DNA of 64,000 nt from Anthopleura xanthogrammica. Lineage: Eukaryota; Cnidaria; Anthozoa; Actiniaria; Actiniidae. The stretch's first letter is position 1, and the number at the start of each line of letters is the position of its first letter. The notes under the pieces were generated by a model. That model made no database searches and was not told where the DNA came from. It was given only the letters and a program-made list of their open reading frames with translations. Shown here piece after piece: positions 1 through 12,000 of the stretch. Both the position numbers and the translations under genes were made by a program. Location of the stretch: positions 16,405,332 through 16,469,331 of the forward strand of contig OZ025210.1 of the NCBI GenBank assembly GCA_964019055.1, given 5' to 3'.

Positions 1-399
1 TTTTGATCACTGCAGGTCATTGTCGATAGATGGGGTTGATGAACGGACATTAACAAGACATAATCACGACAGTAAGCCATATTCAATCTTATCTATATAG
101 TCTATTATTCTGCGTATTCATCGGCACTTGGGTAAAACACGGCTGGGTGACATCCCTGGAAATGTTGGTTGGTTCATTGTGCTTGTACTTTTTACGTTGT
201 CCTACAAGCTCAATTTGTGTTATCCAGAGACCAAAAGGACCTCGTCTTCATTCTTATTTATTTCTGTTTTCTTCAGATATGAATTTCCCGTGTCTCCTAC
301 ATTTACCCTTTTTGCCGTCGTCTTATGAACTGTTTAGCTCAGATAATATTTTATACAATGTATAAATATATACCTAATTCAGATTGTTTTTAATGATAG
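1..399. other. Unassigned sequence upstream of first recognised exon
   Basis: This lies inside the MAP4K-type gene and is probably intron between the kinase-side exons and the exon at 400. I could not assign an exon here: the open frames are short and match no kinase or linker sequence I recognise. A TAG acceptor at 397-399 precedes the first exon I can support. Confidence 0.4.
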
Positions 400-3300
400 C
401 TGTCCAACAACAACAACAACAACAACAAGAGGAAGAAGAAGAAGAAGAAGAAGAACCCCCCGAGGAATACGGCACACTGAGACTAAACGAAGAGGACAAC
501 CAATCAGATGTAAGTACAAAATACTGATATAACGTACCATTAACTTTTGTTTACGTCGGAGGAATACTGAGTATGTATTGTATACAGAAGGATTAGGAGA
601 GTTAGGGTGTTGTGCTAATGGCCCAAGGATTCTGTTAACGCTGCCGATTTCATTGTATTTTTCAGTCCAGTTCATCGACTGCCAGCCTGACAGAGTCAGA
701 AAGCCCTACCAGAGGTAGTAACCTGCCTGATGTTTTACCAGCTACAAGTCAACCCCCTCAGTCACCACCAACATCGGTAAGCAGTTAATAATCCAGGTTA
801 AAGTATTATCAACATCGTCATGAGAAGGACTGCAATAGGTAATGTGCATCAAGGTGCCAAAAAAGCGTAAGGACTCATTGTCCCATCATGCTTTGTGCTA
901 CTGAGACATTCGAGCTCGTGCACATTGGCTATTGCTGTTTTAAAATGTGCTACCTCCACATTATTGCAACATATATTCATTTGATGTTTTCATTTCATTT
1001 AGCGTTCTCCAGGTCAGCAGTCATCAGATGAGTCCATAGCTTCATCTTTTGCCGTCCAAGAGCCACCTAAAGAAAAGAAAATGACTAAACAACGAAGCTT
1101 TGGTTTTGGTCGCCAGTCCCAGGCTCCCTCTGAGGTTTCAGTTAATCTGGACCCCGAGAGAACATCGATTGCAAGTCAAGAAGATTTTGCGGTAAGACAG
1201 CAGAGCATATTGCCTTTCTCTCCTCTCCTTTCCTCTCCTCTCCTGTCTACTCGTAACTTTAAAATTAATATCATCCCTTTGATTTTCCAGATGCCACAAA
1301 TACGAAAATACAAGTACAAGTTTAGAACAGAAGTATTATGCGGTGCTTTGTGGGGTGAGTACAAAAGACCAAAAACATCGATTCAAGGCGCCGAAAAACA
1401 AGGAAATAGTCGTAATTATTCTTTCGTTCTCTCGGAGCCTGTAGTTCAGGTTTATTTGTATTCCCTGGTTGTCCTTGCACCCAACTTCCTGCCAAAGAAT
1501 GCTTCCTACTAAGTATCCGGCTAGAACTGGCTTTGTTAGTATTGCATCTGTTTCGCAGTAAGCAAAGTACGTGCCTTCAATGGTAACTTTTTATTTTGTT
1601 TCTGGGTGGGGTCTGTTCCTGCAAGAAATAATACACTTAACTAAATGGTTATATTTACTTCGTTATCCAGGGGTGAATCTTCTTATTGGCACAGAAAGTG
1701 GACTTTATTTACTTGACAGAAGTGGAAATGGCAAAGGTACATATTGGAAAATGAGGGTTTTACACTCTTGATGCCTCCCTACCTCGCTTAATTCATCCCT
1801 CCCTCCCTCCCTCCCTCCCTCCCTTCATTCATCCATCCCTGCCTCCCTCCCTCCATTCATTCCTTCATTCATCACTCCCTCCCTTCATTCATTCATTCAT
1901 CCCTTCATTCATTCATTCATCCCTCACTCCCTTCTAAGCCACTTTAATCAACCCATGAGGTTGGTTATTTTCATTTCATGTGGTTGTGTCATGTTCTAGT
2001 ATTCCAGTTGATATCAAGGAGACGATTCCAACAGATCGATGTTCTTGAGGGCATAAATGTTCTTATTACGATAAGCGGTAGGTGACATGGTTGTCATGGT
2101 GTTATCTCTGTTCCTTCTTAGCTAAACAATACAAAATACTTTAGAGTTTGTGAACGGCATGTGTAAAAACTACTCGTAATAAAGACTGAACTATTGTGCT
2201 AACTTCCTTTAATCTTTCCAGTCATGTTTTATTTTTATTATTATTATTTTTTTCGTTTCCATTTCCAGGAAAGCGAAACAAGTTAAGAGTGTACTATTTG
2301 TCCTGGCTAAAAGCCAAAATATTAAAGGGAGAAGAGGTGAGAACAAACGAACGAACGATTGCTCACATACGAGTTAAGGCATGGAAGTTTGGTTCTACTA
2401 AGATATGGCTGCGAATTTGCCGTGTTTTCCCCGGCCATGCGCATGTGTGTACTCTACTATACTATAAATATTCATTGATTTGAATAGCCTGCCTCCGAGG
2501 AGCCTGATAACCAAATCATGGCGATGCCAGCCTGATATCTTTTTCGAGAACAAATACTTTGATGCAGTACTGTATATGGTTAACTCAGTTGTTCTTTATT
2601 GTTGACAGGGTAATCATCGTGGTCAGCGGGGTTACACAGTTGTGGGCGATATTGAGGGATGTATCCATTATAAAGTTGGTATGTGGAAAATTAGACTGAC
2701 AGAAATATATTATTCTTGCGAAAATTCTGATTGGCCCGCAAAAGAGTATTTATTTTTACATGCATTCTGATTGGCCTGTGAAAAAGTAGTCATTTTAACA
2801 GACGTCCTGATTGGCGCGCAAAAGTGTAGTCATTTTTACACACATTTTAATAGGTCAATCAAAGAGAAGTCATTCTTACACGCATTCTGATTGGCCCGTC
2901 AAAAAGTAGTCATTCTTACACGCATTCTGATTGGCCTATCAAAGTGTAATTAGCCTGTGACCCAACACGCTAACTTCTAATTCGATGTATCAGTTAACCG
3001 TGCCCTGACTTTAATCATCCCAAAGGTTGTTCAGGGGCGTCGATAACATTTGAAAGTTTTTTCTGTTTATTCAATCTTAGTGAATTTTCATCGAATCAAG
3101 TTCCTCGCATTTGCCACCCAATCCAGTATTGAAGTGTATGCATGGGCTCCCAAACCTTACCATAAGTTTATGGCCTTCAAGGTGAGATTCGTGTGGTATA
3201 TGTATATATCGATCTGGCTTGTTTCTTGCTCACAACTAGATGTTGTTTTCTGTTGTCAGTCGTTCCCTGAATTAAAGCACCAGCCTGTGCTGCTAAACAT

Positions 3301-5690
3301 GACGATAGAGAAGGAGAACAGTAAACTCAAAGTCTGTTACGCATCTAAAGCAGGTCAGTATGAAGAGAGAACTTCAGAAGCAGGGGTTCCCAAATGGAAA
3401 CCATATTTCTTTGTCCATTACGTTACGGTACAACAATACAGGGAAGCCTTAGATGGGGAATAATCTCAGTTCGTGTCGTTGAAGAAATAGAAAGCGCGCA
3501 AGCATGGTGTGTGCGGCTATAAAGCACGCGGAGATTGGCAGAACACGAGAAAAGTGTTAGAAGAAGCACGACACGTTGCAGAGGCCTTCTCGACTCTTCT
3601 CAAGTGTTTTGACAATCCCAAAGTGCTTTTTTATTTTAGAGTATTCATTATTGTGGACACGAATGACGAAAAAGAAAGTACGTGCGCGTGCTGTGTGCTC
3701 TCATAATGCACCTGCACCTAACCAATCAGAACAAGAAATCATGAAATAAACATTCAGATAATCAGGGTTTTTCCTGATCACTCAGTCCTCTTCTTTATTG
3801 AAAAGATATGATACACTGTGAGCTGACAGAGCTATTTCTGTTCAACAGGTTTCCATGCTGTAGACCTGGACTCCGCTACAGTAATTGATTTGTACATCCC
3901 CACCCAGGTACGCCACATCTAATGATATTCAACAATATCTAACCCTGTTCCTAGTACATGTAGTAATGTACGCCACATCTAATGATATTCAACGATATCT
4001 AAGCCTGTTCCTAGTACATGTAGTAATGTACGCCACATCTAATGATATTCACGATATCTAACCCTGTTCCTAGTACATGTAGTAATGTACGCCACATCTA
4101 ATGATATTCACGATATCTAACCCTGTTCCTAGTACATGTAGTAATGTACGTCACATCTAATGATATTCACGATATCTAACCCTGTTCCTAGTACATGTAG
4201 TAATGTACGCCACATCTAATGATATTCAACGATATCTAAGCCTGTTCCTAGTACATGTAGTAATGTACGCCGCATCTAATGATATTCAACGATATCTAAG
4301 CCTGTTCCTAGTACATGTAGTAATGTACGCCACATCTAATGATATTCAACGATATCTAACCCTGTTCCTAGTACATGTAGTAATGAGGCTTTTATGATTT
4401 TCACCTTTGTATTTTTCCTTCAAAAGTTTTGACAATCTTTTCTCCGATTTGTAGTTACAGGAGCCATTTCATCCTCACTCTATCGTAACACTTCCAAGTA
4501 AGTAAGCACAAGAGGTCATAAAAGACAGATTACAAACAATATTGACGTTGAGCCTTGTTATTGTCCAAAGACATATATATTCCAGCGTTGCTTTAGCCTT
4601 TTTCATTTTCCTCATAGATTCAAGTGGCAAAGAACTTTTGTTGTGTTACAATAGTAAGTAGCTTGTTGGTTTAACTGCAAGTAAACTGTATGTATATTAC
4701 TGAGTGGACTTCTTCTTCGATCTTCTAAATTTGTTCATCATGTACAACATGTACTAACTCTTGTTAGTCAAATAGCAGGAGATGTTTTATCATACTAATG
4801 TCTTTCATGTTATGTTAACAGCTGAGGGAGTATATGTAGATACTGATGGACTACTTGTGAGACACGCTACCATGCAGTGGGGAGAGACGCCGTATGCTAT
4901 AGGTGGGTAGTTATGGATATTATCGGCATTCTTCCAGGTCGTGGTTACCTAATTGCATGAAATTGCTTTGTTCTCAGTAACATTCTCTTTTATCTCTGCT
5001 TTCTAACGGCCAATAATACTGTATTTTCTCAATAATTCAAGGTCACATAATGTTCGCGTCATTATATTTTCGCGACACACTTTTCACGTCACCAACTTTC
5101 ATTTCGCGATTTTTTTCAAAATTAAAGTGAAAATTTCATGTAACAAGGTACGTGGAAGAATAGGCTTAGTTGTATAAATTATCAAAGTGTTTTTATCCCT
5201 CGATTCATGTGATTTTGTTCATGTATTTCAGCAAGCATTGGTAGCTGTCAGATAATGGGATGGGGTGAGAAGGCCATTGAAGTACGATCTGTAGAGACCG
5301 GGCTGTTAGATGGCGTCTTCATGCACAAAAGAGCGCAGACCTTTAGATTCCTCTGTGAAAGAAACGAAAAGGTAACTAGTGAAAATCCGCCCTTTATGAC
5401 TATTAAATGTAGAAAAATGGAAAAACGGGAGTGTCATCATCACCTGCATATCAAACAGTTTATGTCGCAATTAAGTTCAGTTCTGTACCAAGCATATGAT
5501 GTTGGATTTTAACGAATTAGTTTTTTTTCTTTAAAGACATTTTAAAGATGATACAAAATATTGTATTCCATGTGGTAAATGTGAACATCCTTTTTGTATT
5601 CTCTAGGTGTTCTTTGCCTCTCGATCAACTTCTAGTGGCCAGATTTACTTCCTGACATTGAGTAAATCGTTCAAGAACTTTGGCTATTAA
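400..5690 (+). CDS. MAP4K4: MAP4K4/TNIK/MINK-class (misshapen) kinase, C-terminal part with CNH domain
   Basis: This is the 3' part of a Ste20-family GCK-IV kinase; the kinase domain is off the left edge. Exons: 400-509, 666-776, 1003-1191, 1291-1354, 1671-1736, 2000-2077, 2269-2336, 2609-2678, 3081-3181, 3260-3353, 3849-3907, 4455-4497, 4618-4653, 4822-4902, 5232-5371, 5607-5690. All have GT/AG borders and consistent phases, giving 463 codons plus stop. The first three exons encode a low-complexity linker (poly-Q, poly-E, Ser/Pro-rich). From 1291 the frame follows the citron homology domain closely: [11 protein letters not shown], then [57 protein letters not shown]. In this family the CNH domain binds small GTPases such as Rap2, and the kinases act in JNK/Hippo signalling and cytoskeletal control (family knowledge). 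I cannot separate MAP4K4, TNIK and MINK1; invertebrates usually have one copy. The frame closes with TAA at 5688-5690. Confidence 0.95.
405..456 (+). repeat. Coding CAA/GAA trinucleotide repeat
   Basis: Eight CAA codons are followed by a run of GAG/GAA codons, encoding poly-Gln then poly-Glu inside the first visible exon of the MAP4K-type gene. A length-variable linker is typical of this family. Confidence 0.85.
833..955. mobile_element. Short MITE-like element, copy 1
   Basis: In an intron of the MAP4K-type gene. It starts CAATAGGTAATGTGCATCA and ends CACATTGGCTATTG, an imperfect terminal inverted repeat. An inverted, longer copy sharing the internal motif AGCACAAAGCATGATGGGA lies near 16690-16880. 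Confidence 0.5.
1793..1935 (+). repeat. CCCT/CATT microsatellite
   Basis: Intronic run of TCCC and ATTC tetranucleotides (repeated CCCTCCCTCC then TTCATTCATC). Simple sequence with no coding signal. Confidence 0.85.
2700..2948 (+). repeat. Tandem repeat of about 42 bp with ATTGG boxes
   Basis: About six diverged copies of a unit containing ATTCTGATTGGCC and GTAGTCATT. Each carries an inverted CCAAT box. It lies in the intron between the exons ending 2678 and starting 3081. Confidence 0.7.
3478..3765 (+). repeat. Dispersed repeat, copy 1 (GAAATAGAAAGCGCGC family)
   Basis: Starts TTGAAGAAATAGAAAGCGCG and includes CGCGGAGATTGGCAGAACAC and, near the end, AACCAATCAGAAC. Related copies are at 20925-21130 (same orientation) and 36930-37095 (reverse). 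Probably a non-autonomous transposable element; the ends are not precisely defined. Confidence 0.55.
3908..4384 (+). repeat. 59-60 bp minisatellite, 8 copies, starting at a splice donor
   Basis: Eight near-identical units begin GTACGCCACATC and end GTACATGTAGTAAT. Units start at 3908, 3968, 4028, 4087, 4146, 4205, 4265 and 4325; some lack one base. The first base of the first unit is the first base of the intron, so the GTACGC donor of the exon ending 3907 is itself part of the array. Confidence 0.9.
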
Positions 5691-5814
5691 GATGATCTAG
5701 AACAACTGCTCCAATCCATGTGTACAACTGTCGATATGTTTGTGGACTATCTATCTTTTAACCGATAGACAACTGTATGATAAATACAACATCGCAGTGT
5801 ATCCAGGACTAGTT

Positions 5815-6308
5815 TTATAATGGTAATTGAACTAAGTGGAGTGCAATTTGGTCTGATATCAAACGCGCGATAACAAAATCACACGACCGCGTAGCGGGAG
5901 TGTGATTTGTAATCGCAAGTTTGATATCAGACCAAAATTGCACGACACAAAGTTCAATTATCACTTTATTATATCCATTTTGAAATCATACTAGATAGAC
6001 ACTAAATTTGTGATAAATACAAAAGTATTTATTCACAAATAGCCGGTATTTTGTTTCTTTTTGTAACAAAAAATTCCAGTCAAACTTGAAAAAAGCTACA
6101 TTTTATGTTCCTTATTTGCTGTAATCTGATTGGCTGATTACATACAATCCTGTAATCTGATTGGTTACCTTTTCTAGTGTTGCATTGTGATTGGCTGACA
6201 AAAAGATGCGATTCGGACTCAAAATAGTGCGATTCGTGCTTGAATCAATCTACTGAGAGCCAATCAGATTACAGGATTTGCTAGTGATTTCAAAGTGGAT
6301 ATAATAAA
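5815..6308. mobile_element. Composite foldback element downstream of the kinase gene
   Basis: Two inverted repeats lie back to back. The first spans 5815-5972, with core arms GGTCTGATATCAAAC and GTTTGATATCAGACC around a GC-rich centre (ACCGCGTAGCGGG). The second has arms at 5965-5995 (TTTATTATATCC, TGAAATCA) and 6279-6308. The interior has several TGATTGGCT/CCAATCAG motifs. No coding capacity. It probably falls in or just after the 3' UTR of the MAP4K-type gene; AATAAA occurs at 6303-6308 and 6522-6527. Confidence 0.6.
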
Positions 6309-6732
6309 CAATCAAACTTGTTTTGTTTGTTATTCATCGTGGTCCATGGGTAACTGTTTTAAGTACCTTGTTTGCCTAGCCTTTTTATTTTTACATAATT
6401 ATGGAAGCTATTTTATGTAGTGATAACGCTCATAACTTGACTTGATAGCCAAACGATTCATAGTTTGTTTTATTATGGCCAACGGATGCTCATTCCAGTA
6501 CAAGAAGTATTCCGCTTGCCGAATAAATAAGAGATGTTGATATGTAAAGTCTAGATCGCTGTGCCAAACGACGCAGAAATCTGTAAAAAAAAGTGTTTTG
6601 ACTTTTTAAAGGAATATGAACTGAAGCATTAAATATTAGAAAACTGCAATCAGGATTCTTTTTCTATGACTTACACATTTTGATCTTAATACTTCAGACA
6701 TTATCAGGTGTTCTTTGTATTTCTGAAACATG

Positions 6733-7224
6733 CAGACTGTCTGGTTCGTGGTCAACAAGACCAAAACAAGTATCACGTGATGATTTGTTTATTGTCTTAA
6801 ATGAACGATCTAAATTCTGGTTTCAAACTCTAATGAGTAACAATGAACAGCACTAGCGTAGTGCGTAGGGAGGGGGAACGGGGGGCAGTGCCCCGCAATT
6901 TTTGGTAAATAGGTAATTGTTTTTTTTTTTCCCTTTTTGGCCTCTTTTTCTTTTTTTTTTTTTGTACTTGGCCCAACCCCCCCCCCCCCCCTCGTCGTAA
7001 ATATCGCGGTTTTTTTTTTTTTTATTTTGCTTCGGCGATTTTTGGCGGAGGTGCCTCCCCCAGAACCTAAGTCCTCGCTACGCCCCTAATGAACAGAGAA
7101 TGTTGCTGGTATCGAGCATTGATAGCAAGTGTATTAGGTATCACATGACATTTCTTTTGTTCTAAATGTCTTTTTTTTTTCTTTTTTTTTTTTGCATGGT
7201 GGACAACATCAATGACATTGACTG
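6733..7224. mobile_element. Tc1/mariner-like MITE, copy 1, carrying a nested insertion
   Basis: The body matches 52028-52425: shared strings include AGTATCACGTGATGATTTG, TCTGGTTTCAAACTCTA, GTGTATTAGGTATCACATGA and GACATTGACTGTA. The right end is GACTG followed by TA. The left end is degraded (CAGACTGTCTGG). It is interrupted by the element at 6851-7088. Confidence 0.6.
6851..7088. mobile_element. hAT-like non-autonomous insertion with 8-bp target duplication
   Basis: Flanked on both sides by ATGAACAG (6843-6850 and 7089-7096). The ends are CACTAGCGTAG and CGCTACGCCCCTA, imperfect inverted repeats with a GCGTAG core. The interior is poly-T and poly-C with no open frame. The related copy at 52 kb has a single, uninterrupted version of the target site. 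Confidence 0.65.
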
Positions 7225-9019
7225 TATTTTAAATCAGTTACACGACATTTGTACGATCTTGTTCATTAATTGAGCTAAATACACAGGGAACCCGTCAATA
7301 AATTAAAGTCATACATATTTAAAAAGCCTACGTACTGGAGCCGGGTTCTCTATGCAATCCCACGGACTTTTACAGTGCGTGACCACTACTCAAACCAAGG
7401 CCACCCAAACAAATTTTAAATCAAATTTATTACTGGGTTACCTGTGGTAAACCAGTCATAAAATACCTTCGTTTTTTTTTCTTTCTGATTCCTTCGCGAC
7501 AAAATGGCAAAGTTGCGCAATACTACCCAGAGGGTCATTGCGGCCTTACCCAACAGTCCTTAGCGGGCATCTGATACAGGGTTCCTGTCTATAGTCCAAC
7601 AATTAGCATGTGCCAACTGTCAATCAATGTCACTACGTTGCCAACTAATTAAGAGAGGGCGGAGCTAGCGTATCACGTGACATAAATTAATGTCTACGCA
7701 TGCTCTATTTCGTTGACTGCTGTAATTAAAGAGTGAGCCGAGTCAGAATTTTTAATTTATTCGTAAACAAGGATAATTCTAATCGAGCCAGGAATTCTGA
7801 AGAATTTGCATTGCTCACGGCAACTCCGCTAACTTTGATTAACTACTCGTGCTTTGACTCAGCTATCTAAAGCAGTATTATCTGTAGTATCAGTACAAAA
7901 GGTAAAAGCTAGCCGTGGCCGATATTTAATTCTTGTATTAAAGAATTTCTACGCGCTCCAAGCTAACTCAAACCGATGGGACGTCCTGACTTCATTCGAG
8001 TTTTACCGACCCGATTCTCGGATGCTATATTTAATGGTTGACTCAACAAGACTACTACAAATAAACATGAGGTACAACGAAGTTTATTGGGCCTTTCATT
8101 TTGATATTAAGAACTGAAGAGTAATGAGAAATATTGTTAAATCGAACGCATGTATTTTGATTCTCAGATCGATCTCTTATAAAGTCATTCAACTCGCGGC
8201 TCACTCGTCAAACATTTACGAACTGTCGATTGATTTACAAATATATACGAACATAGAAAATTGTAAAATGTAAAGCAATTCTGAGGGTGGTTTTGAACAA
8301 TTATTTGCTCGTCTTACCGTTCTAAACGAAGGATTCATGTAGTAAACAAATAACGCTGACCTCAAGCAAACGCGTCTCCGTCAGCTCGCTTTGCCGACTT
8401 TGTGTCTGCGAGTTAATTAAGTATGATAAAACTCGGACTGGAATCGGAAGAATATGGAAGTTGGACTTCACCTAAATGGGTATTTTCGAAGATTTAGTTT
8501 TTGATTTAATTTTTTTTCCAAAATGGCTTTCACTATACATTTATAGTGGGCAGTCTCTGACTGTCTTTTGAAAAACGACGAAAAAAGAAAACGAGGGCCT
8601 CGACAGTACGATACATCAGAAATATTACAAACCAAATTACAATCCAGCTTATTTTATAATTGATCACTCTTTTTCCACAAAGGGTGGGTCAAGGGCGCAC
8701 TAGGACCCTCACCCTCCCCCCTGCCCCTGGTCCCACCCCCTCCAGGTAACCCAGTGCACGCTGCCACCAGCGTCTTGTTAATCACGTTTTGGACGCTGAA
8801 TAACAGGATGGTGACTATTTCATTGTTTAAATACTGAATCGTGATGGCTAATTTATATGAAAATTTGCTCGGGTGGCCTCGGATGGAGCATGGATGATAA
8901 ATTGACTAGTCAATTTATTATCCATGGTTGGAGTAGTCGCACTATTAGCAATTAGCGTGTCGGCGTGTAATCTATTTGTGTAAAAATAGAAGCTATCGTC
9001 ATCGATTCGTTAACTATAC
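7225..9019. other. Intergenic sequence between kinase and scramblase genes
   Basis: No supported gene. A possible element at about 7731-8208 has short inverted ends (GAGTGAGCCG and CGGCTCACTC). The open frame at 7854-8117 inside it resembles no family I know and has no flanking splice or promoter evidence. Confidence 0.4.
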
Positions 9020-9062
9020 GCGCATGCGCATAACGCGAATAGTAAGAAATCAAAATGGCGGC
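9020..9062 (+). promoter_or_regulatory. Probable scramblase promoter with NRF1-like and YY1-like sites
   Basis: A perfect palindromic NRF1-type site GCGCATGCGC at 9020-9029 lies 25 bases before the start codon. CAAAATGGCGGC at 9051-9062, overlapping the ATG, matches the YY1 consensus often found at starts of housekeeping genes. No TATA box is evident. The motif identities are established; their function here is inferred. Confidence 0.5.
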
Positions 9063-12000
9063 AGGGCAAGGACAGTACGGTGTTGGTGGGGATCAAGTTA
9101 TCATACAACAACCTGGTATTTTATTCTTATCATTCTGTTATTCTAGCTTGTTTTATTTAGGGTTGGAGTGGAAAAATTGACTATTTATGCTAGTAATTAA
9201 CCTCCGTTAAATTCAACGCAAGGTAGCGATTAGTGCACAGCAAGTCAAGTCCTTATCCGAGTCCTTATCCGAGTCCTTATCGTATTAAATGCTACTATAT
9301 GCTAAAAGGGATTCCTTAGATGTTTATTGTAAATGAAATAACGGTTTAGCTTGAAACATGACCAGTAAACAAGAGCATGGATGATAAAAGGACTATATGA
9401 TGACAGATAACACGATCATGAAAACGTTTTTGAACTTCGTCATTAGCTTATGAATTATAATGATTGACCGAGTTTTTGCTGAATCGACAGAGTTTTTTGA
9501 ATCGACAGAGTTTTTTTGAATCGACAGAGTTTTTTGAATCGACAGAGTTTTTTTGAATCGACAGAGTTTTTTGAATCGACAGAGTTTTTTTGAATCGACA
9601 GAGTTTTTTGAATCGACAGAGTTTTTTGAATCGACAGAGTTTTTTTGAATCGACAGAGTTTTTTGAATCGACAGAGTTTTTTTGAATCGACAGAGTTTTT
9701 TGAATCGACAGAGTTTTTTGAATCGACAGGATTTTTACAATTGACTTGGTTTTGGAGATCGACAGAATTTTGGTGATTGACTAATTATTTTTATGCGTGA
9801 TGGTTGACAAAGAGATATGGAATGGTTATGTAATGCAATCGACACAAGCTGTACACTTTCAAGAGAAGTAACGCAATTGACAAACAAGAATTGAATTACA
9901 TTCGAAATAATAATTTTGAACCATTCCGCGCGCCATAACAAGGTGTTACAGCCAAAACCGTTGTATCGCGCGGAATGATTTAAAATTCTTCACTCGGATT
10001 GGGTTTTTCCTAGCCGTCAAGCATTATGCAAATTAGAGGTTGCTCGCACAGATTCCGCCATTACAAAGTGCTTCAAATTCAAACTTCTTCGATCATTTAA
10101 AAATAATCGATAGTGTTCTAAGCTTTAAATTGAGGGGGAGAATTGTTTTTCAGCCTTTTTTCCTGTCAAGTATTCAAGCTATTGCCATGATAATGGAATG
10201 CTGTACTAGTAATGGTCTCCCGTGAGAATCTCGAGCTGTACACGTACTAGTAGACAAGGTAGAATATTTTGCTTAAAATCTTCAAAAATTTCTTTTGAAA
10301 GATAGATTTTTGCAATTCAGAAACTGGTTCGTATAGCTAGTAATACCGAGCCTCAGCTGGTTTCCATATAACAGCTGTAAGAGCAATAAATTTATTTACA
10401 GATTACGATCGCAGGGCTGTTGTTTTGCATTTCAAACCGAGTAACGAATTCACAATGGACGTCTATTTATGGAGATTTGAGAAGATTAGTAATAAAACAG
10501 AAGGTTAAATATCATTATTGTGGAGTTATTTCAATTAATATATTTACAATCTGATTTCCACCGTTTAGCACAAGTTCTACGTATGGTCAAGAGACACACG
10601 TTCTTGATGTTTCGATGTTGGAGTTTTCATCAAGGTTTTTCAGCCTCATGCAGGAATATAATGCTTATTTCCTAAGAATATTCATGGGCTCGATCTTACG
10701 AAGAGATTTTTAAGCATTTTCTTCAAGTTCTTGCTCCGAAGTTCAAATCTTTGCGGTAACAACAAAGCAAGTTCACCTGCAAATTTACAGATTCTCGTAG
10801 ACTGTGAACAGTCCCTCTTTTCCCTCCTAACTCAGTCGAGTCGGGTTTTTCCTGCCTTGGACGCGCGGAGAGTGAGGGCGAGTTTGAAGCGGCACGTGGG
10901 GAGAGGAAAAGTAGGGACTGTGGACAACACACAGACGTGGACAACGCGTAATTCATTTCTCTGTGTGTTGTTCACAGCATTAATTTTCTTCATTTGGACG
11001 TATTTTGCCCTCAATTCGCGTTAATTTAAGTTGCGCTAATTTCCAATACTTTAATTTTGCGGAGCGTTAATTTCCTATAATAAGCAATTATTGGATGAGG
11101 TTGAAGCATGATATCGTGAATTATCAAGACCAAGGTCGTGTTATCTGCTGAAACCAAATTCAATATTTTTAAGCACGACATAGCTAGTATTGTTTTTCAG
11201 GAAAATTTTGGTGCACACTGGAGCGTATAGTGAACAGAAAATGATGACATTTGTATTTCACCAAACAGGGCAGCAACCTGGCCAAGTATGGATGGCTGCT
11301 CCGCCGCCGCCACCTGGCTGTCCTCCTGGTTTGGAATATTTAACTCAGATTGATCAGATACTCGTACAGCAACAAGTAGAGTTGATGGAAAGTTAGTTTT
11401 TATCTTGAAAAAAGGTTTTACAAAATATTACAGCTATTTCAAAAAAGGAGGGGGGGCTGGTAAGGTTTTGTTACTTATTGTCATATATGCAAATAATAAT
11501 TTCAGCACAGAAGAAAATATACTGGGAAAATGTACAGACAAAGTTTACAAAAATTCCATATTGTTGTGATCTTTCGCTGATCGCATTTCACATTGCTCAT
11601 TGTGTATCTCAGGCTTGGTATGCAACATGCAACTTGCAACAAAACCTTCACCAACATTTTTTGAAATGGCTGTTATCCAACAATACATTTGATTCATTTC
11701 ATGTATAAAGTTATAATAATTCAATATTTTTCTTAATTTCCTAGTGTTAACTGGCTGTGAAATGAAAAACAAGTACAGAATATGCAACTCAATGAATCAA
11801 CAAGTGTATTTTGCCACAGAAGGTAAGACTCCTGAAATGCAATTGAACTTAATATATACTGTAATGTGTAATAAAAGCAAAACAGTATCTAAGCATGTGA
11901 ATGCTCTTATAAAGTTAAGACATTGTCAGGCTATCCAGGGGTGGATCTTGGTTTTTTTTGTGTGAACCCCCTAAACTGCAATCAAACCCCTTAAAAGAGG

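Noticed and set aside
7854..8117. 87-codon plus-strand frame
   Set aside because: No recognisable domain, lies inside a possible short inverted-repeat element, and lacks flanking gene structure.
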